Origin: Johnsonella ignava ATCC 51276
GTDB lineage: Bacteria > Bacillota > Clostridia > Lachnospirales > Lachnospiraceae
Assembly (NCBI RefSeq): GCF_000235445.1
Contig: NZ_JH378831.1
Location: 1 to 64,000 of the forward strand
DNA: 64,000 bases
Reading direction: 5' to 3'
Position 1 is the stretch's first letter. Each line of letters opens with the position of its first letter. Below the pieces are notes generated by a model that saw only the letters and a program-made list of their open reading frames with translations, was not told where the DNA came from and made no database searches. Positions 7,626-17,060 of the stretch are shown here, in pieces. The translations under genes were made by a program, and so were the position numbers.

Positions 7626-10127
7626 TTAATAGAAGTCTCTAAAATCATAATAATAATCACGTTCGCCACCAATTAAACTAACCACATCCTTATCAAGCAA
7701 TTCATCATGATCTTTGTCTTTCCATAATTTTAAATCACCTTTATTCCTATTCTTGTTATAGTTATTCACATAAACTACACTTTTATCACTGAGAATTTTA
7801 TGATCATAAACATCTGCTGCTATCTTTTCCGCTTTATTATCAGCATCAAGTTTATAAAGACTGTAGGTTGCATTAATACCTCTATCGCTTTCAGTCTGTA
7901 AATAAATTGTACCGTCATTTACAATGATATTATCTATATCAGGTCTTATCTTCTTACCGTCACAATAAAGTGTACCATTAAAAGAATATTCATAGTCATT
8001 ATTAAGTTCATCTTTCATATAGTAAATCTTTCCGCCATATACACCGCTTATGCTGCTGACCTCATCATCCATAAGTTCAAAATTATCAACCTTACTTTCA
8101 GACAGATCAGCCTTACAAAACTCCATAGGAACTAAATAAATTTTCTTATAATCCAGACCCTCGGATTCCATTTTAAAAAAGTATTCATTAAATGTGCTGA
8201 GTTCTTTTAACATTTTTACTCTCTCATCACTAAATCTCCTAAAGTAAACTTTTTTATTTTTATTGTCAACACATACATCAATTATATAATCATTGTCCAG
8301 ATTAAAACCGTAAACCTCATCACCTGATACAAAACATGTATTAAATACTTTTTTACGTATAATACCTAGTACGTAAAAAAACTCATCCGCAATATCGTCT
8401 GAAGTATCACTGTAACTCCAGCCATAGTAAGCACTGTCATAATCATAAATATCATCATCATATAAACTGTCGTATTCATCTTTGCCATATTCATACAGGC
8501 TATTGTCATCACCGTAGTCTGAGGATGTTCCATGCTTCCTGCGTTCTTCTTCAAGTGCCTCTTCTTTGTCCTTTTTATCTGTTTTTCTATAATAAAAATA
8601 TTCTCCTAAAGGACTTTGTCTTTCATGATAATACTCATATATCAGTTTATCTATATCTAATTCCTTTGCTTTATCATTATCTTCTTTATCAGCTTTTTTA
8701 TATTCATCATCTGATGAATAATTCATCTTCTGATTAAGACAATTTAAATAATCGCTAAAGGCTTCAGACAACTTTATTTTTTCAATATTGTTGACATCAA
8801 TTTCATCAAAAAAAACCGTATTGTTTTTTATAGTATTTTCAACACGTTCATACTTGGGTATATACATATATGCATTATCAGAAAGCTTCTTTGATTCACT
8901 TGTGTTATAATAGAACACAGCACCGAAATGAAATATTTTAAATTTTTCTTTAAGAGATTTTCTGAATTCTTCCTCCATATTTAGTAGAGCATATTCCTTA
9001 AGTTCCTTATCAGATATAACTTTCTTCGTCTCAAACATATTTTTTTTATCTTCCTCACTTATTTGAGGCTTTGCAGGATTTTCAATATCAGTAGTCATAT
9101 CATCATCTATAAACAAATCATATAACCTGTCATCTTTCTCCTCTATCTGGTAATAAAAATTGCCTGTTTCAGAATCTACATGCAGATTATTTATAATATC
9201 TCCCTGTGCTATAAGCTCAGGCTCAACTGTATTATCAGCACTTTCTTTAAGCCCTTTTATACAATAGAGAACCTGTTTGTCTTCTTCTTTTTTAATATAA
9301 TATACAATTTTAAAGTCCTGTGAATATTTAATGCTTCCTGTCAGTATGCCGTCCTGTATCTTCTCTCTGCCCTTTTCATTATTTTTAAGATCATAATAAT
9401 AAAGTGTACCTGTTTCGCATGGTTCAATGCCAGCAATCATTGAATTATAGTAAGATTTTTCTTTATAAATATCGGAACCGGTATTATCAGTATAAAAAAG
9501 CATAAGGTCCTCATCTTTATTTAAAAAATACTCCTCAACATACCCTGAAATTTTATCGGAATCATTATCTCTATATATGTATAAACCGCCTTCTGAAGAC
9601 TTTTTATATAATATCTCTCCACCCTTTAATATCCTAAAATCCTCAACATCAGAAGCAATTACATTGTTTTCCCGGCTGTTATCCTCCTGATCCTTATTGT
9701 TTGATTCAGCCTTATCAGACTTTTTACCTTCTTTACCGGGTTCCATAACCTTTAATGTATTGCCTGAATTAGAACGTTCAAGATAATATAGATATTTTCC
9801 ATCTTGTGAATACTGTGCGGCAGGACCATTTGTATCCATTTTATTAAAGTTATAAGTCCTGTACAAAAGGTTATTTGTATTATTTGAAAAACTATGCTCA
9901 TACAGACCGTCTTTTTTTATATAAAGTACCCCGTTCTCAGTCTGTCCGTCCTTTTTAGCAGTATCATTCATCGAATCAGCATTATTTTTATTGTTTTGTG
10001 AACAACCCGATAATGCCGAAACAGCAAGTATACATGCTGTAAAAAGTACGACTGCTGTTTTTAACATCCTGCTTCTAAAGCTTTTTGTTTTAAATTCATT
10101 CTGAAACTTTTCTCTTATCACTTTCAT
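7626..10127 (-). CDS. Large surface lipoprotein, beta-propeller-like, function unknown
   Basis: 833 residues. A basic N-terminus is followed by a hydrophobic stretch (AVVLFTACILAVSALSGC) ending in a lipobox. The protein should therefore be lipid-anchored at Cys42 on the outer membrane face. The body has recurring short motifs of the type 'YYLERS', 'LYYYDLKNNEK', 'GKIYYMKDELN' and 'GTIYLQTESD', spaced like blades of a DUF5050 or WD40-like propeller. An Asp/Tyr/Ser-rich low-complexity stretch lies near residues 540-590. No catalytic motif was seen. It has its own GGAGAGG ribosome site and faces rqcH divergently. The propeller fold is inferred from repeat texture; the function is unknown. Confidence 0.7.
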   Translation of the reverse strand: MKVIREKFQNEFKTKSFRSRMLKTAVVLFTACILAVSALSGCSQNNKNNADSMNDTAKKDGQTENGVLYIKKDGLYEHSFSNNTNNLLYRTYNFNKMDTNGPAAQYSQDGKYLYYLERSNSGNTLKVMEPGKEGKKSDKAESNNKDQEDNSRENNVIASDVEDFRILKGGEILYKKSSEGGLYIYRDNDSDKISGYVEEYFLNKDEDLMLFYTDNTGSDIYKEKSYYNSMIAGIEPCETGTLYYYDLKNNEKGREKIQDGILTGSIKYSQDFKIVYYIKKEEDKQVLYCIKGLKESADNTVEPELIAQGDIINNLHVDSETGNFYYQIEEKDDRLYDLFIDDDMTTDIENPAKPQISEEDKKNMFETKKVISDKELKEYALLNMEEEFRKSLKEKFKIFHFGAVFYYNTSESKKLSDNAYMYIPKYERVENTIKNNTVFFDEIDVNNIEKIKLSEAFSDYLNCLNQKMNYSSDDEYKKADKEDNDKAKELDIDKLIYEYYHERQSPLGEYFYYRKTDKKDKEEALEEERRKHGTSSDYGDDNSLYEYGKDEYDSLYDDDIYDYDSAYYGWSYSDTSDDIADEFFYVLGIIRKKVFNTCFVSGDEVYGFNLDNDYIIDVCVDNKNKKVYFRRFSDERVKMLKELSTFNEYFFKMESEGLDYKKIYLVPMEFCKADLSESKVDNFELMDDEVSSISGVYGGKIYYMKDELNNDYEYSFNGTLYCDGKKIRPDIDNIIVNDGTIYLQTESDRGINATYSLYKLDADNKAEKIAADVYDHKILSDKSVVYVNNYNKNRNKGDLKLWKDKDHDELLDKDVVSLIGGERDYYYDFRDFY

Positions 10128-10604
10128 CTTCCTCTCCTTATATAAATATTAATACCTTCCGACATATTTGCTGTTTGATTAAACTATATTTTTACCATAA
10201 ATACAGGCAAATATATGCAACAAGTAATATTTTCCGGCATATTCACCGCCATGCGTTATAGTTTTTTTTGTTACAATATTAATATACCTTTAAACTGTCT
10301 CTTTGTCCATATATCTATGTATGGCATTTTTACTAAAAATCAGTTATAATGATCCCTACCTTGAATTTTATACTATTATTTTTGCATATTTATATTGTTA
10401 CAAATATACAGTTCTAATGAAACGATAATAAAATCATCATTCATTGGTCGATTGTGCATGAATACAAGCATACATAGCATAAGAATAGCATAAAGTACCT
10501 GCAATGTTTAAACCGGAAATACCTGATTCAGCAGGTTCATAAATCAAGAAAATATTACAGACATACATGTTCAGATTATAAAAATACAGCAAATGGAGGC
10601 ATCT
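10128..10604. other. Divergent intergenic region between the lipoprotein gene and rqcH
   Basis: About 475 bp of AT-rich sequence that must hold two divergent promoters. No ORF, RNA gene or riboswitch signature was recognised. Confidence 0.5.
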
Positions 10605-12350
10605 ATGGCTTTTGACGGTATAGTAACAGCCAATCTGGTTTTTGAACTCAATTCAAAACTTACAGGAGGCAGAATATCAAAAATATCAATGCCTGAGAGT
10701 GATGAGATAATACTTAATATAAAAAACAATTCACAAAACTATAAGCTCCTTATATCGGCAAGCCCCTCACTGCCACTTATGTATCTGACTGATGAAATCA
10801 AAAAAAATCCCTCAACTGCACCGGCTTTCTGTATGCTTTTAAGGAAACATATCGGAAATGCCCGTATTATCTCTATAAAACAGCAGGGTCTTGAGAGGAT
10901 AGTTGAAATTATATTTGAACATTTTGACGAGCTTGGTGATATATGCCATAAAAAGCTATATATTGAGCTTATGGGAAAACACTCAAATATAATATTTACA
11001 GATTTATCTGACAAAATACTTGACAGTATAAAACGTATTCCCTCACATTTAAGTTCATTAAGAGAGGTTCTCCCGGGCAGAAGTTATTTTTTACCTGAAT
11101 CACTTAAAAAAGCAGAACCGTTAAGTACATGTTTTGAAGAATTTTCAGTTTTACTTAGAAACTCCAAACAGAATCTGGGTAAAACACTTTATATGTCTTT
11201 TTCAGGAATAAGCCCTCTTTGTTCAGATGAAATTTGTTTAAGATGCGGTATAAACAGTGAAGCTGCCTGTGATTCATTTGATACGGATACAATAACGCAT
11301 ATTTACAATATATTTAATATATTGCTTGATGATGTAAAACAATCCGTATTTTATCCCCGGATTATATATAAAAATGGGGTTCCTGTCGAATTTGCATCTT
11401 TTAATTTAAGTTCATTTAAATCACCTGTTTATGAAACAGTTATTTACACAAGTATAAGCAGTCTTTTATATGATTATTACTCTCAAAAAAGCAGATATGA
11501 ACGTATAAGGCAGAAAACTGCCGAATTAAGACGTCATATAAACAGCCTGCTTGAAAAAAACAATAAAAAATACGCTCTTCAGGAAAAGCAGATTATAGAC
11601 AGTGATAAAAAGGAAAAATTCAAAATTTATGCAGACCTTATAAATACTTATTCATACGATCTTAAAGGCGGAGAAGATATTTTAATATGCAAAAATTATT
11701 ATGATAATGACAACGAAATATCCATACCACTGGATAGTACTATGTCCGCATCAGAAAATGCAGTTAATTATTATGAAAAATATTCAAAGCTTAAAAGAAC
11801 AAAAGAAGCACTTTCATCTGAAATTAAAAAAACCCGTTCAGATATAGAACACCTTAACTCAATCTTAGTATCACTCGACCTTTTGGAAGATGATGATGAC
11901 CTTTTACAAGTTAAAAATGAACTTGTCCAATATGGTTACATTAAAAAAAGAAGCAGTGTTAAAGATACTAAAATAAAATCAAAACCACTTCATTTTATAT
12001 CTTCAGACGGATTTGATATATTCGTGGGAAAAAATAATTATCAAAATGAAGAAATCACTTTTAAAAAGGCTGTTTCTGATGACTGGTGGTTTCATGCAAA
12101 GGGAGTGCCCGGTTCACATGTTATAATCAAATGTGAAGGAAAGGAACCTACTGACAAAACCTTTGAAGAAGCGGCAGGGCTTGCCGCATACTATTCAAAA
12201 TCAGGAAAAAATTCAAAAGTTGAGGTTGATTATGTCAGAAGAAAAAATATCAAGAAAGTAAACGGTACAGCACCCGGATTTGTAATATACCATAATAACT
12301 GGTCAATGAGTATAAATCCTTCAAATAAACTTCATGAAGTTAAAAAATAA
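10605..12350 (+). CDS. rqcH: Rqc2 homolog RqcH (NFACT family; formerly fibronectin-binding protein)
   Basis: 581 residues from the chosen start. The NFACT-N domain begins FDGIVTANLVFELNSKLTGG. A long coiled-coil region covers about residues 290-430 (many Glu/Lys/Leu). The C-terminal NFACT-R part carries DDWWFHAKGVPGSHVIIK and AAYYSKSGKNSKVEVDYV. RqcH binds split 60S-type/50S subunits carrying stalled nascent chains and recruits tRNA-Ala to add alanine tails; this is family knowledge. The start ATG at 10605 is preferred over the in-frame ATG at 10593 because GGAGG lies 6 bases before it. A hairpin at 12351-12391 follows. Confidence 0.93.
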   Translation: MAFDGIVTANLVFELNSKLTGGRISKISMPESDEIILNIKNNSQNYKLLISASPSLPLMYLTDEIKKNPSTAPAFCMLLRKHIGNARIISIKQQGLERIVEIIFEHFDELGDICHKKLYIELMGKHSNIIFTDLSDKILDSIKRIPSHLSSLREVLPGRSYFLPESLKKAEPLSTCFEEFSVLLRNSKQNLGKTLYMSFSGISPLCSDEICLRCGINSEAACDSFDTDTITHIYNIFNILLDDVKQSVFYPRIIYKNGVPVEFASFNLSSFKSPVYETVIYTSISSLLYDYYSQKSRYERIRQKTAELRRHINSLLEKNNKKYALQEKQIIDSDKKEKFKIYADLINTYSYDLKGGEDILICKNYYDNDNEISIPLDSTMSASENAVNYYEKYSKLKRTKEALSSEIKKTRSDIEHLNSILVSLDLLEDDDDLLQVKNELVQYGYIKKRSSVKDTKIKSKPLHFISSDGFDIFVGKNNYQNEEITFKKAVSDDWWFHAKGVPGSHVIIKCEGKEPTDKTFEEAAGLAAYYSKSGKNSKVEVDYVRRKNIKKVNGTAPGFVIYHNNWSMSINPSNKLHEVKK

Positions 12351-12391
12351 CCTCCAAACCGGGTAAAGCTTTCTTTATACCGGTTTGGAGG
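12351..12391 (+). terminator. Terminator hairpin after rqcH
   Basis: The perfect 12-bp arms CCTCCAAACCGG and CCGGTTTGGAGG start right after the rqcH stop. The downstream T-run is short (TTT), so efficiency is uncertain. Confidence 0.75.
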
Positions 12392-12433
12392 TTTACAAAA
12401 ACTTCAGGATACTCACCTGACCTACATCATTTA

Positions 12434-12463
12434 ATGCCTGATTTAAAATTTTAAATCAGGCAT
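12434..12463 (-). terminator. Terminator hairpin after icd
   Basis: A near-continuous palindrome ATGCCTGATTTAAA / TTTAAATCAGGCAT begins immediately beyond the icd stop codon on the minus strand. The lower stem holds the GCCTG/CAGGC base pairs. It faces the rqcH terminator at the convergent junction. Confidence 0.7.
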
Positions 12464-13672
12464 TTACAATATATTTTCAAGATTATGCCTGATTGCAGTT
12501 ATAAATTCCTCTGAATTAAGTATTTTTTTGATGTCTCCCGTAAAAATACCTGCCAGATCGCCTGTCATCATGCCGGATTCAATAGTTAAAAGCACCGACT
12601 TTTCAAGTTTCTTTGAAAACTCTAAAAGCTCGCTGATACCGTCCAGTTCAGCTCTCTTTTTTAATGCACCGCTCCATGCAAAAATTGTGGCAACAGAATT
12701 GCTTGAGGTGCTCTCTCCATTTAGATATCTATAATAATGCTTCTGTATAGTCCCATGTGCCGCCTCATATTCATATACTCCTTCAGGCGACACAAGAACA
12801 GAACTCATCATTGCCAGTGAGCCAAAAGCGGAGGATATAAGATCACTCATGACATCACCATCATAATTTTTAAGTGCCCATATAAATCCGCCATCAGATT
12901 TTATAACTCTGGCAGCAGCATCATCTATAAGGGTATAAAAATATTCTATGTTTTTTTCCTGAAATTTTATGCTGTATTCTTCATCATATATTTTTTGAAA
13001 TATATCTTTAAAATGATGATCATACTGCTTAGATATAGTGTCTTTTGTTGAAAACCAAAGATTTTCCCCTTTATCAAGAGCATAATTCATGCAGCTCCTT
13101 GCAAAACTTTCAATTGAACTGTCAATATTATGTATTCCCTGTACTATGCCCGGACAGTCAAATTCATGTATCAGACTTCTTTCCTGCCTGCCGTCCTCAT
13201 AGCTGACTACAAGCTCTGCCTTTGCTCCTTTCTGGGTATAAAGCTCAACATTTTTATAAATATCACCGTAAGCATGCCTTGCTATACTTATAGGTTTTTT
13301 CCATGTTCTTACATATGGCTGTATTCCTTTAACTATTATAGGACTTCTGAATACGGTACCGTCAAGCACAGCCCTTATAGTGCCATTTGGGCTTTTCCAC
13401 ATGTTTTTAAGGTTATATTCCTTAACTCTCTGGGCATTTGGAGTTATAGTGGCACACTTTACTGCTACCTTATATCTTTTAGCTGCCCTTGCCGCCTCCC
13501 ATGTAACATTGTCATCTGTATAATCACGATTTTTAAGTCCTAGATCATAATATTCACTTTTCAGATTGACATAAGGACATATAAGATGTTCCTTTATAAG
13601 TGCCCATAAAACTCTTGTCATCTCATCTCCGTCCATCTCAACGACAGGGATATCCATATCTATTTTTGCCAT
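12464..13672 (-). CDS. icd: NADP-dependent isocitrate dehydrogenase, eukaryote-like type
   Basis: 402 residues. The sequence resembles the eukaryotic-type (subfamily II) homodimeric NADP-IDH, seen in PVVEMDGDEMTRVLWALIK, ATITPNAQRVKEYNLKNMWK, SPNGTIRAVLDGTVFRSPII and DGGFIWALKNYDGDVMSD. It differs from the E. coli-type Icd. It converts isocitrate to 2-oxoglutarate and CO2 with NADPH, feeding glutamate synthesis in an anaerobe with a partial TCA cycle. The segment YEYEAAHGTIQKHYYRYLNGESTSSN matches the NADP-binding C-terminal region. It is transcribed as a single gene behind serS, with a terminator at its end. Assignment to the family is firm. Confidence 0.95.
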   Translation of the reverse strand: MAKIDMDIPVVEMDGDEMTRVLWALIKEHLICPYVNLKSEYYDLGLKNRDYTDDNVTWEAARAAKRYKVAVKCATITPNAQRVKEYNLKNMWKSPNGTIRAVLDGTVFRSPIIVKGIQPYVRTWKKPISIARHAYGDIYKNVELYTQKGAKAELVVSYEDGRQERSLIHEFDCPGIVQGIHNIDSSIESFARSCMNYALDKGENLWFSTKDTISKQYDHHFKDIFQKIYDEEYSIKFQEKNIEYFYTLIDDAAARVIKSDGGFIWALKNYDGDVMSDLISSAFGSLAMMSSVLVSPEGVYEYEAAHGTIQKHYYRYLNGESTSSNSVATIFAWSGALKKRAELDGISELLEFSKKLEKSVLLTIESGMMTGDLAGIFTGDIKKILNSEEFITAIRHNLENIL

Positions 13673-13733
13673 AATTCAAGCTCTTTCTTTATCATCTGTA
13701 TTTATAACAACTTAAAATGATTCAATGCAAATG

Positions 13734-15014
13734 CTATTTTATAAGCTCCTGCCCTCCCATATAAGGTCTAAGCTTCTCAGGAATTCTCACACTACCGTCT
13801 CTGTTTAAATTATTCTCAAGCAATGCAATAAGCATCCTTGGAGGAGCGGTTACTGTATTGTTTAAAGTATGTGCAAAATATCTGCTTCCATCCTGGCACT
13901 TAACTCTTATTCTCAGTCTTCTTGCCTGTGCATCTGTAAGATTTGAGCAGCTTCCCACTTCAAAATATTTTTTCTGACGAGGAGACCATGCCTCAACATC
14001 ATACGATTTAACCTTAAGATCTGCGAGATCACCTGAACAACATTCAAGCGTTCTCACCGGTATGTCAAGACTTCTGAAAAAGTCAACTGTATTCTGCCAT
14101 AATTTATCAAACCACATTCTTGACTCATCAGGCCTGCATATAACTATCATCTCCTGTTTTTCAAACTGATGTATACGATATACCCCTCTTTCCTCTATAC
14201 CATGTGCTCCCTTTTCTTTTCTGAAACATGGAGAATATGAAGTAAGTGTATATGGAAGTTTTTCTTCATCATTGATTGTATCTATAAATTTTCCAATCAT
14301 TGAATGTTCACTTGTACCTATAAGATACAAATCTTCGCCTTCTATCTTGTACATCATTGCCTCCATCTCACTAAAGCTCATAACGCCTGTTACGACCTCA
14401 GACCGTATCATAAAAGGAGGTACACAATATGTAAAACCACGGTCTATCATAAAATCCCTTGCATATGAAATTACAGCACTATGAAGTCTCGCTATATCTC
14501 CAGTCAAGTAGTAGAAACCGTTTCCGGCAACCTTTCTTGCACTGTCAAGATCAATACCGTTAAGTTTCTCCATGATATCGGTATGATAGGGAACTTCAAA
14601 ATCCGGTACAAAAGGATCTCCATATCTTGTAACTTCCACATTTTCAGTATCATCCTTTCCTATAGGCACAGTTTCATCTATAATATTAGGAAGTACAAGC
14701 ATTATATCCCTTATCTGTAACTCAAGTTCGCTTTCACAAGGCTCAATCTCCTTAAGCCTGTCATTTATTAAGGCAACTTTATTTTTTACACTTTCTGCTT
14801 CTTGAGTATTGCCTTTTGCCATATATTCGCCTATTTTTTTACTTATTTTATTTTTTTCAGCCCTTAAGTCATCAGCCTCTTTCTGAACCTGTCTTGATTT
14901 TAAATCAAGTTCTATTACCTTATCAACAAGAGGAAGTTTTTTTTCCTGAAATTTCTTTCTTAAATTCTCCCTTACAATATCTGCATTTTCTCTTACAAAT
15001 CTTATGTCAAGCAT
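13734..15014 (-). CDS. serS: Serine--tRNA ligase
   Basis: 426 residues, standard length. The N-terminal coiled-coil arm is residues about 25-110 (KKFQEKKLPLVDKVIELDLK onward). Class II motif 2 appears as SPCFRKEKGAHGIEERGVYR and motif 3 as LNNTVTAPPRMLIALLEN. It charges serine tRNAs, two of which are encoded at 821-1099. AAAGGGAGG precedes the ATG. No T-box leader was recognised in the roughly 165 bp upstream. Confidence 0.97.
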   Translation of the reverse strand: MLDIRFVRENADIVRENLRKKFQEKKLPLVDKVIELDLKSRQVQKEADDLRAEKNKISKKIGEYMAKGNTQEAESVKNKVALINDRLKEIEPCESELELQIRDIMLVLPNIIDETVPIGKDDTENVEVTRYGDPFVPDFEVPYHTDIMEKLNGIDLDSARKVAGNGFYYLTGDIARLHSAVISYARDFMIDRGFTYCVPPFMIRSEVVTGVMSFSEMEAMMYKIEGEDLYLIGTSEHSMIGKFIDTINDEEKLPYTLTSYSPCFRKEKGAHGIEERGVYRIHQFEKQEMIVICRPDESRMWFDKLWQNTVDFFRSLDIPVRTLECCSGDLADLKVKSYDVEAWSPRQKKYFEVGSCSNLTDAQARRLRIRVKCQDGSRYFAHTLNNTVTAPPRMLIALLENNLNRDGSVRIPEKLRPYMGGQELIK

Positions 15015-15181
15015 ACTATTCCTCCCTTTATATTTATACTTTTTCCAAAAAATAACCCATACATCAAACTACAGCATAAATTATACTATAAAGGTATTAT
15101 CTTTACAATAATTAACGTCTAGCATTTGCGTTCGGCACCTGTGTTTGGAATATTTTTCTTAATTTAAAATCAATATAAAAT

Positions 15182-16882
15182 CTATTTTTTATATAATGAC
15201 CTTCTACCGTTGTAAAACATCATAAAAAATATAAAAAAAGACATAATGTATGCAGACATATAAGCCGGCAAATAATACATAAGGTAAGTGGCACTTGATG
15301 TTAAGAATACCAGTGCAACCCTGCCAAATACAGTTAAAATTACAGTAGCCATAAACCAATCTCTTTTTAATATTTTATATATAAAACAAAATATTATTAA
15401 AATAAGCGGAATAAAAAGATTCCAGAAAATTCTATACAATACAGTAATTCTCGCTCTGCTGTTAATACCACCTATCATCCTTATAATATCCATTCTTAAT
15501 TTTTGATTAATTGGTTTTTTAAACATTGAATCTGTAACATCCCATGCATTTTTTGTAGACGGCTGCTCACTCCATTCATACAATGCTGTCTGCGGAATTA
15601 TTTTTTCGTCTATAAGCCTCTCCATTTCAGACTGTTCTTCAAATAAAGTGTCATATACATAAATATTTGAACGAAGCAGCGGATATCCGTTTTCAACTGT
15701 TGTAATACCTGATGAAGCTAAAAAATTATCCCACATGGGCTTAAATGCTCTTAAAGGATATCTAAGTACAAGCTTTAAATATGCTCCCATATATTTCTTA
15801 TAATCGGCATCTGAATACTCCTTCCTTACCAAATCCTTGTCCCAAAAAAGTCTCTCAGCAGTTTCATCCGGATTCTGGTATATTACATTCAGATCTATAA
15901 CTTTATCCATTTCAGATAAAATATCTTTGTCCTTTGCCTTATCAGCATTAAGAACAAGGTCCGGAAGTGGCATAAATGTTGCAGTAAGTGAATAGTTGCT
16001 GCTTCCGGTAGCTATATTATTGAGTTTTCCTATTAGCACTGAAATAGCTGCTACTACAATACAATAGAACATTATACTGAGATTTTTTTCTATTTTATCT
16101 TTTATAAATATTAACAGTATCGGAAATAAAATAATATAGTATATACCTTCTGTTCTCCATACTGCCAGCATAATACATAATACAGTCAGATCTGCAAGTT
16201 TATTCTTTCCTATAATTTTATCCTGCTTTTTTATCGTTATTATTTCTGATATAAACAACAGCTCAAAAAAAGTATATAAAGCTATCCTGTATCCTGACAG
16301 ACTATATGCCATAACCGGAAGAAAATTTACAGGCAAAAAAAGTATTGCCATTAAAATTTTTCTCCTGCGGGGATCATCAACATATGCAAAGGCTATATTT
16401 GAAATGCTGTATCCTGTTATAAGTGCTATTATATATAATTGAATTATAATAAGTCCCGTTGCAAATGGCAGTGTTTTCAGGCAGACAAAATAATATATAC
16501 CGGTAATAAAATGCTGCCATACATATAATATATAGGATTTAGTATATAAAAAGCTCATTAGATCATCGTGCCTCATAAGTCCGGGCCATATTAAAAATAA
16601 AATTATAATATTAAATATAAAATATACCGCTGCTATACATATTGCAGCCTTGTATTTATCATCTTTAATATTAATTATAAAATGCTTTGTACGATGGACA
16701 AGAAAGTATAAAAATGCAAGATGTAATAAAATAAATTCCATATGCAACTCGTCTGTAGGCTTAAAATACATACTGGCCCATCCGGTAAGGTTCATAACCA
16801 ACCATATTACTAAAGCTATTGCAAAAGATTTTTTTTCTTCTGAATCAAATAATTTTATATTTCTGATATTACTTATTTTCAT
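15182..16882 (-). CDS. Polytopic membrane protein, tandem paralog 1 (DUF6020/GT-C-like)
   Basis: 566 residues with about ten to twelve hydrophobic segments spread along the length. A larger soluble stretch at about residues 300-470 carries ATFMPLPDLVLNADKAKD. Between TM segments near residue 115 the motif WPGLMRHDDLMSFL places acidic residues at the membrane face, as in GT-C-like glycosyltransferases and DUF6020 proteins. A role in cell-surface glycan assembly is therefore possible but inferred. It is the downstream copy of a tandem duplication with the gene at 17061-18761 (constant offset 1879 bp). The only Shine-Dalgarno near the ATG is weak, with a 5' hairpin just upstream. Confidence 0.65.
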   Translation of the reverse strand: MKISNIRNIKLFDSEEKKSFAIALVIWLVMNLTGWASMYFKPTDELHMEFILLHLAFLYFLVHRTKHFIINIKDDKYKAAICIAAVYFIFNIIILFLIWPGLMRHDDLMSFLYTKSYILYVWQHFITGIYYFVCLKTLPFATGLIIIQLYIIALITGYSISNIAFAYVDDPRRRKILMAILFLPVNFLPVMAYSLSGYRIALYTFFELLFISEIITIKKQDKIIGKNKLADLTVLCIMLAVWRTEGIYYIILFPILLIFIKDKIEKNLSIMFYCIVVAAISVLIGKLNNIATGSSNYSLTATFMPLPDLVLNADKAKDKDILSEMDKVIDLNVIYQNPDETAERLFWDKDLVRKEYSDADYKKYMGAYLKLVLRYPLRAFKPMWDNFLASSGITTVENGYPLLRSNIYVYDTLFEEQSEMERLIDEKIIPQTALYEWSEQPSTKNAWDVTDSMFKKPINQKLRMDIIRMIGGINSRARITVLYRIFWNLFIPLILIIFCFIYKILKRDWFMATVILTVFGRVALVFLTSSATYLMYYLPAYMSAYIMSFFIFFMMFYNGRRSLYKK

Positions 16883-16885
16883 AAC

Positions 16886-16946
16886 CTAAAAAGCTTTTAT
16901 AAATTCCTCTTCTCACAGAAACAGGAATAAAAAGCTACCCTCCTCA
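16886..16946 (-). promoter_or_regulatory. 5' leader hairpin, copy 1
   Basis: On the minus strand, AGCTTTTTATTCC pairs imperfectly with GGAATTTATAAAAGCT around a TGTTTCTGTGAGAAGA loop, ending a few bases before the ATG at 16882. Nearly the same sequence and pairing precede the paralog (18764-18826). Because the hairpin abuts a weak ribosome site it could affect translation; this is inference. Confidence 0.4.
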
Positions 16947-17060
16947 CATCATAAAGTAGTATTATGTATCTTCCCTCTCCGGGGACCGTATTCCAAACTA
17001 TTTTAAAATAAACTGCCAAAACTGTGGCTGTTGTTATTATATTAAAATCAATATATAAAT

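Noticed and set aside
15015..15181. T-box leader for serS
   Set aside because: The conserved T-box core (AGGGTGGTACCGCG-like) and a terminator/antiterminator pair are not visible on the minus strand.
16880..16950. Possible short leader peptide (GTG start) before the membrane-protein paralogs
   Set aside because: The two leaders do not keep the frame, the stop position or the residues, and GGAGG lies too far from the GTG. A hairpin is the simpler description.
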